DNA of 64,000 bases from Magnetospira sp. QH-2 (GCF_000968135.1 NZ_FO538765.1:620001-684000); one strand, 5' to 3'; counted from the stretch's first letter, positions 18,760-27,844 are shown. Numbers and translations are program-made. Notes: generated by a model not told the origin, from the letters alone.

Positions 18760-19025
18760 GACAGGCTTTAGGCGCTCGAACAGCCATTGGAAATCTTTGG
18801 CGAGCAATCCCTTGTCCAGACACCTTCTCCGGCGTCCAGGGGGACCCCGTGCGGACCGATAGTGAACCAGCGCGGCTATCCGGTGATCCTGGCCTTGATG
18901 ATGTAAACCTTGTCGCGCCGTTGGCACCGCACTCCGAATCCTTTCACATCGGTATCACAGAAAGATTGTCCAGGCTGCAGAGCATTGACCTTATTGATCG
19001 CAATGCGGGCTCTTTGCTGGCTATT
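18760..19025 (-). pseudogene. tyrosine integrase N-terminal remnant (DUF4102 type)
   Basis: On the minus strand the frame reads RARIAINKVNALQPGQ, then FCDTDVKGFGVRCQRRDKVY, IIKARITG, an in-frame TAG where family members have Arg/Gln, then PRWFTIGPHGVP. After that a frameshift carries the typical WTPEK segment. This is the N-terminal DUF4102/arm-binding region of P4-type phage integrases; the catalytic domain is absent. Upstream it merges into the 16-bp copy of the tRNA-Ala 3' end. It is inactive and marks the far end of the island. Confidence 0.7.
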
Positions 19026-19041
19026 GATTCCGTCCGGCTCC
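19026..19041 (+). other. probable attachment-site half (distal side)
   Basis: GATTCCGTCCGGCTCC here equals 9613-9628 inside tRNA-Ala, in direct orientation. The match ends where the tRNA continues ACCAG and this copy continues TCTTG. The integrase remnant begins at its left edge and reads inward. 19042-19229 beyond it holds no recognisable gene. Confidence 0.65.
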
Positions 19042-19229
19042 TCTTGTTTCCAAGGGTCTGACCTTTCCCGGCGGGACCCCTTCTTTCCGGGCTGCAGAGC
19101 GACCGTCCAGTGGATTTTTGTATTGGTGGAGCGATGGCTCTTGCGATCCTCGGGCGAAATTGCATAATCAGCGCCCGCAATATGTCCCACTCCCAGAGTG
19201 TTCGGGCATTTTTGGAGACTACGCAGACA

Positions 19230-20066
19230 ATGAATCGACCTGACTTTCTCATAGCAGGCGCCCAAAAAGCGGGATCTACGTGGCTCGCCTCAAAACTTTC
19301 CGGACATCTAGATCTCTATATTGCTGATCGGGAGTTGCATTATTTCAATATCGACGAGAATTATAACAAAGGGCCCGAATGGTATGCGGAGTTCTTCAAG
19401 GACGCGGGCCAGGGGCAAAAAATCGGTGAAAAGACTCCCAACTACCTTATGAGCCGCTCATTGGGCGGCGAGGAAATGCCTGCGCTATCGCGTATAAAAA
19501 CCGACCTCCCAGATGCCAAGATATTGATTGTCTTGCGTAATCCGGTTGAGCGAGCCTTTTCCGCCATGCGCCATCATATGTGGTTCGGCCGCCTTCCTCC
19601 ATGGGCGGATATTTGCGAGATCCTATTCGGTCGGTATCGGGAAAAAGCGGAGCACTGGAATGTGCTGGCCCATGGGCACTACGCTTGGCATATCAATCGG
19701 TGTATCGAGCTTTTTGGCCAAGACAAAGTCCGGGTGTGGATTTTTGAAGAAGACATTATCCGCAATCCAGAAGGGATCTTGCGCGACTCAATGGAGTTCA
19801 TTGGTGTTGATTCCCGTTGGAGGCCCAGCAAGGACAATAAGACATCCAACAAGGGCGTGAATTCCCGTGCCGTGCTGACCGCCAACTACTACACACCGTT
19901 TTTGGGCCCTATGTGGCAAGCCGTCGATCGTGCCGTACATGGAAAGTTCGATGTTACGCAATCCTGCAAGGATCGTCTCACTGAGTACTATGCGAAAGAT
20001 GTTGCACAGTTGGAAGGTGTTCTCGGTCGCAGTCTTTCCGTCTGGGGCTCTGAAAGCCCAAACTGA
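19230..20066 (+). CDS. sulfotransferase family protein
   Basis: A 278-residue PAPS-dependent sulfotransferase. The 5'-phosphosulfate loop is FLIAGAQKAGSTWLASKL (residues 6-23) and the 3'-phosphate site is LRNPVERAFSAMRHHMWFG; GEKTPNYL and the C-terminal basic/tyrosine region also fit the bacterial heparan/glycan-type family. The start at 19230 is chosen because the family begins a few residues before the loop; the open frame extends upstream through the island border. The acceptor, probably a sugar or lipid, is unknown. It stands alone, just outside the probable island. Confidence 0.85.
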   Translation: MNRPDFLIAGAQKAGSTWLASKLSGHLDLYIADRELHYFNIDENYNKGPEWYAEFFKDAGQGQKIGEKTPNYLMSRSLGGEEMPALSRIKTDLPDAKILIVLRNPVERAFSAMRHHMWFGRLPPWADICEILFGRYREKAEHWNVLAHGHYAWHINRCIELFGQDKVRVWIFEEDIIRNPEGILRDSMEFIGVDSRWRPSKDNKTSNKGVNSRAVLTANYYTPFLGPMWQAVDRAVHGKFDVTQSCKDRLTEYYAKDVAQLEGVLGRSLSVWGSESPN

Positions 20067-20083
20067 TGGCCTGAGCCCTTGGA

Positions 20084-20329
20084 TCAGCTTTTTCCCTTGA
20101 GCTTGCGCAGGGTTTTGATGCCTTTCTTGCGCTGAGCCTTTGAGACCTTGATTTGGCGCTTGAGGTCCGCGCTATCCTTGTCCGATTTGGTTTGCCTCAG
20201 CTTTTCCTGAAGCGTGACTTCCTTGTGCTTGAGCTTCTTGAGGACCTTTTTCAACGCCACTTTTTTCTTACGGGTGTCGTCCAGGTCGAGGATGTTTCCC
20301 AGCCTATGAATCAGTTTGGCGGTTTTCAT
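20084..20329 (-). CDS. small lysine-rich coiled-coil protein
   Basis: An 81-residue protein with roughly a third basic residues (KKKVALKKVLKKLKHKEVTL, QRKKGIKTLRKLKGKS) and a heptad-like spacing of leucines and lysines, so probably a helical, nucleic-acid- or protein-binding chain. I recognise no family. Its ATG overlaps the stop of the Na/Pi cotransporter gene (ATGA), so it is co-expressed with it and may be an accessory factor. Confidence 0.7.
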   Translation of the reverse strand: MKTAKLIHRLGNILDLDDTRKKKVALKKVLKKLKHKEVTLQEKLRQTKSDKDSADLKRQIKVSKAQRKKGIKTLRKLKGKS

Positions 20330-22200
20330 CGGTGCTCTCCCTGACCTTGTTCAATGATTGCCTGTGGGTCCGACATGTCCTCAATATCCTCTTCGGTCAA
20401 ACGAACCAGTTCTTCGGCCTCGCGCACTTCAAGCTCCTTGGAGCCAAATACGGCCTTGGCCATCTTAACGAGATTCCAGATCAAATCCCGCGTATAGCTC
20501 AGGTCGTTCATCAAGGATGTTGCCATATACGGCGTGATCTGTCCTTCTCGAATCATCCGATCCAGGGTGCCGTCGGTGAGGATGTTCTTTTCCTCAACAG
20601 CCACCTTGTAGCGATCCAAGGCCAGAATATCGTGGTCCGTTTCCTCATCGATGCGCAGGTCCCGCAAATCCCGCATCAGTTGGGTCACCATAAGCCGCAT
20701 CTTGTCATATTCGGCCTGCATATGCGGATTTTCAGAGGTGAGATGAATGGCCATGTTGGGCCGCAGATGTTTGATGTCCTTGACGCTCTGCACCACGCCG
20801 TGACAGGCGTCCCGCAATTCGTAGAGCGGCGTTGAATACTCATGAGGCAGTTCGGTTTGGGCGCGGCTGATGAAATCCAGGATCGCGCCATAGAGTGCCT
20901 TGACGTCACTGGTATAGACTTCGTCCAAATCGAATTCGATTGGTGAACGGTGGCCGTCGAGCAGCTCTTGCAGGGGCGCATCGCTGGACAGGGCCTTGGG
21001 CTCGATATTCAATCCCCGAGCCATGATCCCAAAGCTGTTGTCATACAGGTGCAGAGTCTCGCGACGCACGGATTCCAAGAGGGTTTCCGGGAACTGAATG
21101 GAAATATCGTTGATATATCGGGGCTCCACGGTCTTGATCATCGGCCGCGGAATGACCCGGCGCAGACCCTTCACCAGCGGCCCGACCAATGGGGTCATGA
21201 CAATCACCCCGATCAGATTAAAGATCGTATGGAACACCGCCAGTTTCAGGGCATAGTCGTCTTCGGCGATTCCCACGGTCATGGAAATGCTATCCACCGC
21301 CCAGACCAGCGGGCTGATGAAAGCGATGGCAATCAGGCCGGTAACCAGGTTGAACACCAGGTGCGCCCCAGCCAGGCGTTTACCTTGATAGTTCGAACTC
21401 ATGGCGCCGAGGATGGCGGTAATGGTCGTGCCGATGTTGGCGCCGATGGCCAAGGCCAGGGCATTTTCATAGGTGATCTGTCCGGCGGCCAGGGCGGTGA
21501 TGATCAGCACCAGGGTGGCGTGGCTGGACTGCATGACCACGGTGGCAAATATGCCGATGGCGCAGAACACCATTAATCCCAGGAACCCCGGCATGGCATA
21601 GGCGGCCAGATCAATGGTCGATTTGAAGGCCTCGAAGCCTTCCTTCATATGGTGGATGCCCAGGAACAGGAAGCCCAATCCGGCGAGGATGTAGCCCGCG
21701 CCTTTCAGCCCCTTGGATTTCTGAAAAATCAAGATGATGCCAAATACCAGCATGGGCATGGCATAGGCCGAGATCTTGACCTTCAAGCCCAACCCGGCCA
21801 CCAACCAGGCACCGGTCGTGGTGCCGATATTGGCGCCGAAGATGATGCCGATGCCCGACGACAGCCAGATCAACCCGGCGCCGAGAAAAGAGATGGTCAG
21901 CACCGATACTAGTGAAGAGGACTGCATGATGGTGGTGGCGACAATGCCAAAGCCGATGCTCTTCCAAAGCTTGTCCGTGGCCATTTTGAGCAGCTTGTCC
22001 AGCAGCCCGCCGGTGAAAGCGCGGAAACCTTCCTCCAACGCCAACATACCGAACAGAAAGATCGATACCCCGGCGGCGATTTCCTTGAAATCCGGACTGA
22101 CGTAGAACCCCCATCCCAACAGGATGAAAATAACCGGTAACAATGTGCGTCTGAACAAGTCGGCGTCTCCCTTCGCCTGAAGCCCTTGGCGGGCTTGCAT
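20326..22200 (-). CDS. Na/Pi cotransporter family protein with PhoU-like C-terminal domain
   Basis: A 624-residue inner-membrane protein. Residues 20-380 hold about nine hydrophobic helices with the duplicated substrate motif of the NptA/YjbB type: TTIMQSSSLVSVLTISFLGA in the first half, TVVMQSSHATLVLIITALAA in the second, and GANIGTTTGAW / GANIGTTITAI after them. The remaining C-terminal 230 residues are helical and PhoU-like. Members export or import phosphate with sodium. The frame opens at 22200; a later Met is not obviously better. Confidence 0.88.
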   Translation of the reverse strand: MQARQGLQAKGDADLFRRTLLPVIFILLGWGFYVSPDFKEIAAGVSIFLFGMLALEEGFRAFTGGLLDKLLKMATDKLWKSIGFGIVATTIMQSSSLVSVLTISFLGAGLIWLSSGIGIIFGANIGTTTGAWLVAGLGLKVKISAYAMPMLVFGIILIFQKSKGLKGAGYILAGLGFLFLGIHHMKEGFEAFKSTIDLAAYAMPGFLGLMVFCAIGIFATVVMQSSHATLVLIITALAAGQITYENALALAIGANIGTTITAILGAMSSNYQGKRLAGAHLVFNLVTGLIAIAFISPLVWAVDSISMTVGIAEDDYALKLAVFHTIFNLIGVIVMTPLVGPLVKGLRRVIPRPMIKTVEPRYINDISIQFPETLLESVRRETLHLYDNSFGIMARGLNIEPKALSSDAPLQELLDGHRSPIEFDLDEVYTSDVKALYGAILDFISRAQTELPHEYSTPLYELRDACHGVVQSVKDIKHLRPNMAIHLTSENPHMQAEYDKMRLMVTQLMRDLRDLRIDEETDHDILALDRYKVAVEEKNILTDGTLDRMIREGQITPYMATSLMNDLSYTRDLIWNLVKMAKAVFGSKELEVREAEELVRLTEEDIEDMSDPQAIIEQGQGEHR

Positions 22201-22375
22201 CCTATGTTTGTCATATGGCTGCGAGAAAATTGTAACATCTATTGATGTGGAATGTTAGTTCACCCTGCCAGAGAGGAGTCACTTCTTTCTTGTGCAATGC
22301 AATATCGCGATGCACAATCTACCTTTCCGGCTGGCCGGAAATCCAACATCTCAAAAAAACGGAGGGAGGCTCCCC

Positions 22376-23422
22376 ATGTCCAAGCCCGCGCGCAAATTCC
22401 TCGAACCCCTGGCCATTGGGGCGCCCGAGCCCTATCGCGAACTGCCGGTGGCGCTGGAACGGATGATTCATTTCTTCCCGCCGCATATCGAAAAGATGCG
22501 CGCCAAGGTGCCGGACATGGCCAAGCAGGTGGACGTGTTGCTGGGCAATTTGGAAGATGCCATCCCCGCCGATGCCAAGGAAGCGGCGCGGGCCGGGTTC
22601 ATCGAGGTGGCCAAGAATGCCGATCTGGGTGATACGGGCCTGTGGACCCGGGTCAATTGCCTCAATTCCCCCTGGTTCCTGGATGATGTGATTCAGGTGG
22701 TGGATGCTGCCGGAGACAAGCTGGACGTGGTCATGCTGCCCAAGGTCGAAGGGCCTTGGGACATCCATTATCTGGATCAGCTTCTGGCCCAGTTGGAAGC
22801 CAAGAACAGCGTGAAAAGGCCAATCATGATCCATGCCATCCTGGAGACGGCCCTGGGCGTGGAGAACATCGGCGCCATCGCCGCCGCCAGCCCGCGCATG
22901 CATGGTATGAGCCTGGGGCCGGCGGATCTGGCGGCCTCGCGGGGCATGAAGACCACCCGGGTTGGCGGCGGTCATCCGTTCTATGGAGTCATGGAAGATC
23001 CCCGCGACGATGACGCCCCGCGCGCCTTCTATCAGCAGGATCTGTGGCACTACACGGTGGCCAAGATGGTCGATGCCTGTCAGGCCAACGGCATCAAGGC
23101 GTTCTATGGCCCGTTCGGGGATTTCTCCGACAACGAGGCCTGCGAGGCCCAGTTCCGCAACGCCTTCCTGCTCGGTTGTGCCGGTGCCTGGAGTCTGCAC
23201 CCGAAACAGATCGACATCGCCAAGAACGTCTTCAGCCCCGACCCGGAGGAAGTCATCTTTGCCCTGAAGATCCTTGACGCCATGCCCGACGGCACCGGCG
23301 CGGTGATGATCGACGGTAAGATGCAGGACGACGCCACCTGGAAACAAGCCAAGGTCATCGCCGATCTGGCCAAACAGGTGGCCGCCAAGGACCCGGAGAT
23401 GGCAAAGGTTTATGGGTTGTAG
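22376..23422 (+). CDS. HpcH/HpaI family CoA-ester lyase, malyl-CoA lyase-like
   Basis: A 348-residue TIM-barrel lyase. It has the metal-ligand region [20 protein letters not shown], the arginine of [31 protein letters not shown] with the second acidic ligand, and [40 protein letters not shown] and [11 protein letters not shown] match malyl-CoA/beta-methylmalyl-CoA lyases used in the ethylmalonyl-CoA and related pathways. It starts at the ATG at 22376 behind GGAGGGAGG. Exact substrate is an inference; citramalyl-CoA is an alternative. Confidence 0.82.
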   Translation: MSKPARKFLEPLAIGAPEPYRELPVALERMIHFFPPHIEKMRAKVPDMAKQVDVLLGNLEDAIPADAKEAARAGFIEVAKNADLGDTGLWTRVNCLNSPWFLDDVIQVVDAAGDKLDVVMLPKVEGPWDIHYLDQLLAQLEAKNSVKRPIMIHAILETALGVENIGAIAAASPRMHGMSLGPADLAASRGMKTTRVGGGHPFYGVMEDPRDDDAPRAFYQQDLWHYTVAKMVDACQANGIKAFYGPFGDFSDNEACEAQFRNAFLLGCAGAWSLHPKQIDIAKNVFSPDPEEVIFALKILDAMPDGTGAVMIDGKMQDDATWKQAKVIADLAKQVAAKDPEMAKVYGL

Positions 23423-23452
23423 GCAAGCCGACATCCCTTTCAGGAACACGAT

Positions 23453-23656
23453 TGACGCCGCATGGGCACCATGCGGCGTCAGGTTGCTGAAGAAGTCTGA
23501 TTTCGAGCGTATGGCGACACATGCTTCGACAAGCTCAGCATGAGGGCCTTTGAACTTTCAACTTGTTAGCCTCACCCTGAGCTTGTCGAAGGGCGAGGCG
23601 GGCCGTAGGACAACACATTGTCAGCAGTCTGACGCCGCATGGGCACCATGCGGCGT
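23453..23656. repeat. palindromic element flanked by a 27-bp direct repeat of a terminator hairpin
   Basis: The 27-bp sequence 23453-23479, which contains ACGCCGCATG-GGCAC-CATGCGGCGT, is repeated exactly at 23630-23656. Between them sits a copy (23480-23630) of the palindromic element also found at 45705 and 54709. Either the element created a long target duplication or it recombined between two terminator copies. Confidence 0.75.
23480..23630 (+). repeat. MITE-like palindromic element, copy A
   Basis: Starts CAGGTTGCTGAAGAAGTC, has the central inverted repeat CTTCGACAAGCTCAG ... CTGAGCTTGTCGAAG, and ends near TTGTCAGCAGTCTGA, a degenerate inverse of the start. About 150 bp, non-coding, and near-identical in the middle to copies B (45705-45849) and C (54709-54853). 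Confidence 0.75.
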
Positions 23657-23665
23657 TTTTCTTTT
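23631..23665 (+). terminator. Rho-independent terminator downstream of the malyl-CoA-lyase-like gene
   Basis: A perfect 10-bp stem (ACGCCGCATG/CATGCGGCGT) is followed by TTTTTCTTTT. The upstream duplicate at 23455-23479 has the same stem but lacks the T-run, which suggests the right copy is the original terminator end. Confidence 0.8.
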
Positions 23666-23729
23666 GTGCCTCATCGTAATAACCTATAATTGCCAAACGA
23701 ATCCATGTACAACATAAAGGAATATTCAG

Positions 23730-23936
23730 ATGGCTAGGTATTATGTGAATACTAATCCGCAACCAACCGGAGAGCATGAAGTGCACACAGAAGGTTGCTC
23801 CCATCCACCGTCGGCCGAAAACCGCCGGTATCTTGGCGATTTCAACAACTGCCAGGATGCCGTGAAGGAGGCGAAAAAGACTTATCCGCAGTCAAATGGG
23901 TGCTTCTATTGCAGCAAAGAATGTAATACGGGCTGA
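23730..23936 (+). CDS. small cysteine-containing conserved protein
   Basis: A 68-residue protein beginning MARYYVNTNPQPTGEHEVHT, with three or four cysteines (EGCSHPP, NNCQDAV, and NGCFYCSKEC near the end). I recognise the pattern as a widespread small bacterial protein of unknown function in which the paired cysteines and histidines are kept. TATAAT at 23685-23690 could be its -10 element and AAAGGAA precedes the ATG. Monocistronic. Confidence 0.75.
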   Translation: MARYYVNTNPQPTGEHEVHTEGCSHPPSAENRRYLGDFNNCQDAVKEAKKTYPQSNGCFYCSKECNTG

Positions 23937-23986
23937 TCCTCGAGATCGCGGAGCGCAAACCAGGGAAGGGCGGCTCCGGCACGGGG

Positions 23987-24391
23987 TCACTCACATATGT
24001 AACGGTGCCGTATGGCCGCCGGCAAGGTCTTGCCTACCGGGTCTCCGGCCTCTTCCGCACGGCGCTTGAGATAGGCCATCCAGACCGGCACCAGATCTTC
24101 GGCGGTGATCCCTTCGGGCGGGCAGGACAACAGTTGGTGGCGGACCTGAGCCCGGCCGCCCTTGGGCCAGGTGGCCAGAAGCGCCTCGTCATGTTCCATG
24201 AGAAGCATGCGGTTGTAGCCGTCCATGCGTCGCAGGGCTTTTTCCAAGCCTTGTAAAAAGCCTTCGATCACGCCAACGCAGGGCAGGGGATCGGTCTGGC
24301 AAAGGGCCTGCCATTCCTTGGAGGTCTTCTCCGCCTGGGCCGGGCTGGCGAGGGCACTCAAAAGGGCCGTGGACAGGATCAGCCGCCTCAC
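23987..24391 (-). CDS. secreted Rap1a/Tai-like protein
   Basis: A 134-residue protein with a signal peptide ([20 protein letters not shown]) and a small helical domain. The pattern [18 protein letters not shown], then [20 protein letters not shown] and a final HRYICE with paired cysteines resembles the Rap1a/Tai immunity-protein fold (CxGYxxG ... CxPxGVT ... C). Family members are periplasmic and include T6SS immunity proteins, but many solitary genes like this have no known target. It is coupled to mtnA by an ATGA overlap. Confidence 0.65.
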   Translation of the reverse strand: MRRLILSTALLSALASPAQAEKTSKEWQALCQTDPLPCVGVIEGFLQGLEKALRRMDGYNRMLLMEHDEALLATWPKGGRAQVRHQLLSCPPEGITAEDLVPVWMAYLKRRAEEAGDPVGKTLPAAIRHRYICE

Positions 24392-25488
24392 GAGTCCACC
24401 TTTTCCGGGAACATGTCGGCCAGGGCCTGGCGTGAGGCCTCAGCGACGCCTCTTTCGGTGATCAGGCCGGTGACCAGCCGGGCCGGGGTGACGTCGAAGG
24501 CGTAGTTGGCGGCCTCGCTGCCCTCGGGGATGACGGTGACTGTGCCGGTGCCGCCGTTTTCGGTGCGGCCCCAGATCTCGGTGACCTCGGTGCCGTCGCG
24601 TTGTTCGATGGGGATCTCCTTGACCCCGTCATGGACCCGCCAGTCGATGGTCGGGCTGGGCAGGCAGACATAGAACGGCACGCCGTTGTCATGGGCCGCC
24701 AGGGCTTTCAGATAGGTGCCGATCTTGTTGCATACATCCCCCGAGGCGGTGGTGCGGTCGGTGCCGACGATGCACAGATCCACCTCGCCATGCTGCATCA
24801 GGTGACCGCCCACGTTGTCGACGATGCAGGTATGGGGCACCCCGTGTTGGCCCAGTTCGAAGGCCGTGAGGTTGAAGCCCTGATTGCGCGGCCGGGTCTC
24901 GTCCACCCACACATGCACCGGGATCCCAGCGTTATGGGCCTTGTAGATGGGCGCCGTGGCGGTGCCCCAGTCGACCGTGGCCAGCCAACCGGCATTGCAG
25001 TGGGTCAGCACGTTGACGGCGCCCTGCTTGCCCTTCTTTTCCCAAATCTCGCGAATGATCGTCAGGCCGTTGTCGCCCATGGCCTCGCACAGGCCCACAT
25101 CCTCGTCGGCGATTTCGGCGGCGCGTATGTAGGCGGCCTCCTCGCGCTCGGCGGCGGGCAGGGGGGCGAGCAGGGATTTCATCTCGTCCAGGGCCCAGCG
25201 CAGGTTGACCGCCGTCGGGCGGGTCTTGAACAGGGCGGCAGAGGCGGCTTCCAGGTTCTTGTCCGAGGCATCGGTGCGCATGGCCAGCGCCATGCCATAG
25301 GCTGCCGTGGACCCGATCAGCGGCGCCCCGCGCACCAGCATGTCGGCGATGGCCGCCGCGGCATCCTCCATGGTGGTCAGCCGCACCACCTCGAACAGAT
25401 GCGGCAAGCGGGTCTGATCAATGATCTCCACCGACCGCTCGTCGGCGGCGGTCCAGATGGTGCGGTAATGGGTGCCATTGATATTCAT
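24388..25488 (-). CDS. mtnA: S-methyl-5-thioribose-1-phosphate isomerase
   Basis: Converts methylthioribose-1-phosphate to methylthioribulose-1-phosphate in methylthioadenosine salvage. At 366 residues it is the usual length and shows [19 protein letters not shown], the catalytic cysteine in [18 protein letters not shown] and the catalytic aspartate in [19 protein letters not shown]. Together with mtnP 640 bp upstream it supplies the first two steps of the route; the later enzymes (mtnB, mtnC, a RuBisCO-like protein or similar) are not in the window. Confidence 0.95.
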   Translation of the reverse strand: MNINGTHYRTIWTAADERSVEIIDQTRLPHLFEVVRLTTMEDAAAAIADMLVRGAPLIGSTAAYGMALAMRTDASDKNLEAASAALFKTRPTAVNLRWALDEMKSLLAPLPAAEREEAAYIRAAEIADEDVGLCEAMGDNGLTIIREIWEKKGKQGAVNVLTHCNAGWLATVDWGTATAPIYKAHNAGIPVHVWVDETRPRNQGFNLTAFELGQHGVPHTCIVDNVGGHLMQHGEVDLCIVGTDRTTASGDVCNKIGTYLKALAAHDNGVPFYVCLPSPTIDWRVHDGVKEIPIEQRDGTEVTEIWGRTENGGTGTVTVIPEGSEAANYAFDVTPARLVTGLITERGVAEASRQALADMFPEKVDS

Positions 25489-25524
25489 GACGTGAAACCT
25501 TTCGTTCGATCAGAGCCCTGTTGG

Positions 25525-26130
25525 TTATGCCTCACTCCTGCGCACCGGTAAACCTCCCGCGCGCAGCCTTTTCACCAGTCCGCGCCGGTTGTGGGCGCCC
25601 TGGTCGCCGTCTTGGGCATGGATGAAATGGCCGGACATGATCAGCCGCTGGCCGGTGAGCATGGGCAGGGCCGCCATCAGGTCCAAGTCGCTCATTCCGG
25701 CGCGCAAGGGATCGCCGTGCTCTTCCAAGTCGATACAGTCCACCACCAGCAAACGCGGGTTGGCCCGAAGCTGGGCCAGGAACGCCCCGCCGATGGGGCA
25801 GCCGATAAGGAATAGCCGTTTGACGCTGGGCAGGGCATGAGCAATCTGCGCGGCGATCAGGCCGCCAAAGGAATAGCCGACGAGATTCTCCGGTTCGGCC
25901 ATGGGCAGATGGTCGCCGGGGATGAAGTCGTCCAAGGGCCCGTGGCGGTAGCGCATCACCAGACCGGCCTGAATGGTCTGGTCGAGGAAGCTGCCGCGCA
26001 GGCCGGACATCTGGATCAGGTCATTGCTGCCCAAGGCCACGTTTTGGACCCCGACCTCGCGCAACGCCACCACCATGTCCGGCATATAGTCGCCGGAGGT
26101 GTCGAGACCACCGAAAAAGACCGTGCCCAT
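25525..26130 (-). CDS. alpha/beta-hydrolase-like protein in the methylthioadenosine cluster
   Basis: A 201-residue protein with a nucleophile elbow NLVGYSFGGLIAAQIAH (residues 81-97) and a late histidine (SGHFIHAQDGDQGAH), consistent with a small alpha/beta hydrolase. Its start overlaps the mtnP stop (TAATG) and mtnA follows 36 bp later, so it is made together with these enzymes. I cannot name its substrate; no known step of the salvage pathway demands such an enzyme, which may serve in repair or in transport-related hydrolysis. Confidence 0.7.
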   Translation of the reverse strand: MGTVFFGGLDTSGDYMPDMVVALREVGVQNVALGSNDLIQMSGLRGSFLDQTIQAGLVMRYRHGPLDDFIPGDHLPMAEPENLVGYSFGGLIAAQIAHALPSVKRLFLIGCPIGGAFLAQLRANPRLLVVDCIDLEEHGDPLRAGMSDLDLMAALPMLTGQRLIMSGHFIHAQDGDQGAHNRRGLVKRLRAGGLPVRRSEA

Positions 26131-27017
26131 TATCCTCCCAGCACCCGCCCGGCGACGGCATCGAGCTTCTTGATCAGGGCCGGGTCGCGGGCATCGGGGG
26201 CGGTAATAATGGCGGTGTCCAGGGCGGTCTGACAGCCTTTTTCGCAGGTCTCGGTACGTCCTGACAGTTTCGGCGCCGTGGCCTTGACCAGGGCGCGGGC
26301 GTTGTCGGCATTACCCATCAACACGGCAATGATGGCATCGACGGTCACATGGTCGTGATCCGGATGCCAGCAGTCATAATCGGTGACCATGGCCACGGGG
26401 CAGTAGCACATCTCCGCCTCGCGGGCCAATTTGGCTTCCGGCATGTTGGTCATGCCAATCACGTCGCAGCCCCAGGAGCGGTAAAGATTGGATTCGGCCA
26501 GGGTGGAGAACTGCGGGCCTTCCATGGTCAGATAGGTGCCGCCGCGCTGATAGGGGATGCCCACTTCCTGGATCGCCGCTTCCACCGCATCGGCCATACG
26601 GCCGCAGGTGGGATGGCCCAGGCCCACATGACCCACCAGACCGGTGCCAAAGAAGCTTTTGGTGCGGGCAAAGGTGCGGTCGATGAACTGGTCCACCAGC
26701 ACGAAATGGCCCGGTGGCAGTTCCTCTTTCAATGACCCGACGGCGGAGACGGCCAGGATATCGGTGACCCCGGCGCGCTTGAGCACGTCGATATTGGCTC
26801 GGAAGTTGAGCTCCGAGGGCGGAATGCGGTGGCCGCGACCATGACGGGGCAAAAAGACCATCTTCTGGCCGTCCAACTCGCCGAAGAGCAGTTCGTCCGA
26901 GGCCTCGCCGAAGGGGGAGTCGACCCGGCGCCATTGGGTGTTGCTCAGGCCGTCGATTTCGTAAACCCCACTGCCGCCGATGACGCCGATAACCGGCGGA
27001 ACGCCCGGATTGCTCAT
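26130..27017 (-). CDS. mtnP: S-methyl-5'-thioadenosine phosphorylase
   Basis: Splits methylthioadenosine with phosphate into adenine and methylthioribose-1-phosphate. The 295-residue protein has GVIGGSGVYEIDGL at the N terminus, the phosphate-binding FLPRHGRGHRIPPSELNFRA, LAVSAVGSLKEELPPG, and the purine/ribose site TMEGPQFSTLAESNLYRSWG followed by IGMTNMPEAKLAREAEMCY. The start at 27017 has AGGAGAAG upstream; the frame open to 27773 is only a shadow of the divergent cytochrome gene. Confidence 0.95.
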   Translation of the reverse strand: MSNPGVPPVIGVIGGSGVYEIDGLSNTQWRRVDSPFGEASDELLFGELDGQKMVFLPRHGRGHRIPPSELNFRANIDVLKRAGVTDILAVSAVGSLKEELPPGHFVLVDQFIDRTFARTKSFFGTGLVGHVGLGHPTCGRMADAVEAAIQEVGIPYQRGGTYLTMEGPQFSTLAESNLYRSWGCDVIGMTNMPEAKLAREAEMCYCPVAMVTDYDCWHPDHDHVTVDAIIAVLMGNADNARALVKATAPKLSGRTETCEKGCQTALDTAIITAPDARDPALIKKLDAVAGRVLGG

Positions 27018-27143
27018 TCTTTCTTCTCCTGTTCGGATGCGTGATTGGGCGGCTATTCTTGCCGCTTCGCTTTGCGCTTGCAAGCAGGCAAAAGCGGGCG
27101 CACCATTCGCGCCAATATCAACAAGGAAACGGAGTGTTCCCAA

Positions 27144-27761
27144 ATGCGATACGCGATTTTGCCGCTGCTGGCCGGTGTGGCCCTGGGCGCCGCCATGGCA
27201 ACGCCTGTGCAGGCCGAGGAGGACATGCGCACGGTCCTGACTCTCAAGCCGGAGATCCGCGAGCAGTTCCTCAAGGAGATGCGCGGCCATATGGAAAATC
27301 TGGACGATATCATTTCCGCCATCGGCGAAGGGGACTTCAAGGAAGCCGCCATGATCGCCGACACCCGCCTCGATTTCGGCCATCACATCTGGGAAGCCAT
27401 GGCCGCCAAGGGCGCCACCGCGGATCAGATCGCGGCGGCCAAGAATCGCATGCGGTCCATGGGCATGGGCATGGGCCGGGGCATGAGCGATGAAGAACAC
27501 ATGAAGATGGAAGAAAAGATGGCCGACCACGCCAAGGGCATGGGCATGGGCCATGGCATGGGTCGCGGCATGGGTCGCCACATGACCCCGGAATTCCGTC
27601 AGATGGGCCAATCCATGCATGGGGCCGGAGGAGAACTGGCCAAGGTGCTGCACGCGGCCGCCACCCCGCCCACCGCCGAAAACTACCGCCAGGTGATGGA
27701 ATCCCTGTCCGAGGTGACAACCGTCTGCCGGTCCTGCCACGCGACCTTCAAGGTGCAGTGA
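27144..27761 (+). CDS. cytochrome c'-like periplasmic protein with a Met/His/Gly-rich insert
   Basis: A 205-residue secreted protein: signal peptide MRYAILPLLAGVALGAAMAT-PVQA, then helices of the cytochrome c' / c-556 fold, with the haem motif CRSCH eight residues from the C terminus, as usual for this class. The middle (about residues 106-155) is an unusual low-complexity stretch in which MGMGMGRGM, HMKMEEKM and MGMGHGMGRGMGRHM alternate. Methionine- and histidine-rich stretches of this kind commonly bind copper, so the protein might combine haem and copper binding; this is inference. Divergent from mtnP. Confidence 0.8.
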   Translation: MRYAILPLLAGVALGAAMATPVQAEEDMRTVLTLKPEIREQFLKEMRGHMENLDDIISAIGEGDFKEAAMIADTRLDFGHHIWEAMAAKGATADQIAAAKNRMRSMGMGMGRGMSDEEHMKMEEKMADHAKGMGMGHGMGRGMGRHMTPEFRQMGQSMHGAGGELAKVLHAAATPPTAENYRQVMESLSEVTTVCRSCHATFKVQ

Positions 27762-27786
27762 CCGACGTTTCATTGAATGAGATGAG

Positions 27787-27819
27787 AGGGCCGCTGGTGG
27801 AACCGGTGGCCCTTTTTTT
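27787..27819 (+). terminator. Rho-independent terminator of the cytochrome c' gene
   Basis: AGGGCCGCTGGT / ACCGGTGGCCCT forms a 12-bp stem with two G-T wobbles and a 3-nt loop, followed by seven T. It lies 25 bp behind the stop and rules out the apparent upstream start of the next gene. Confidence 0.9.
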
Positions 27820-27844
27820 GGGGAGACCGCCCCGGGGACGCGCC

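Noticed and set aside
19110-19229. 40-residue N-terminal extension of the sulfotransferase
   Set aside because: The extension lies in island-border DNA and the family starts right before the PAPS loop at 19230.
27440-27600. Possible short tandem repeat array (ATGGGCATGGGC units)
   Set aside because: It is the coding sequence of the Met/Gly-rich insert, not a CRISPR or VNTR with constant unit length.
27758-27844. Longer N terminus for the 81-residue protein from GTG 27758
   Set aside because: It would overlap the cytochrome c' stop and translate through a strong terminator hairpin.
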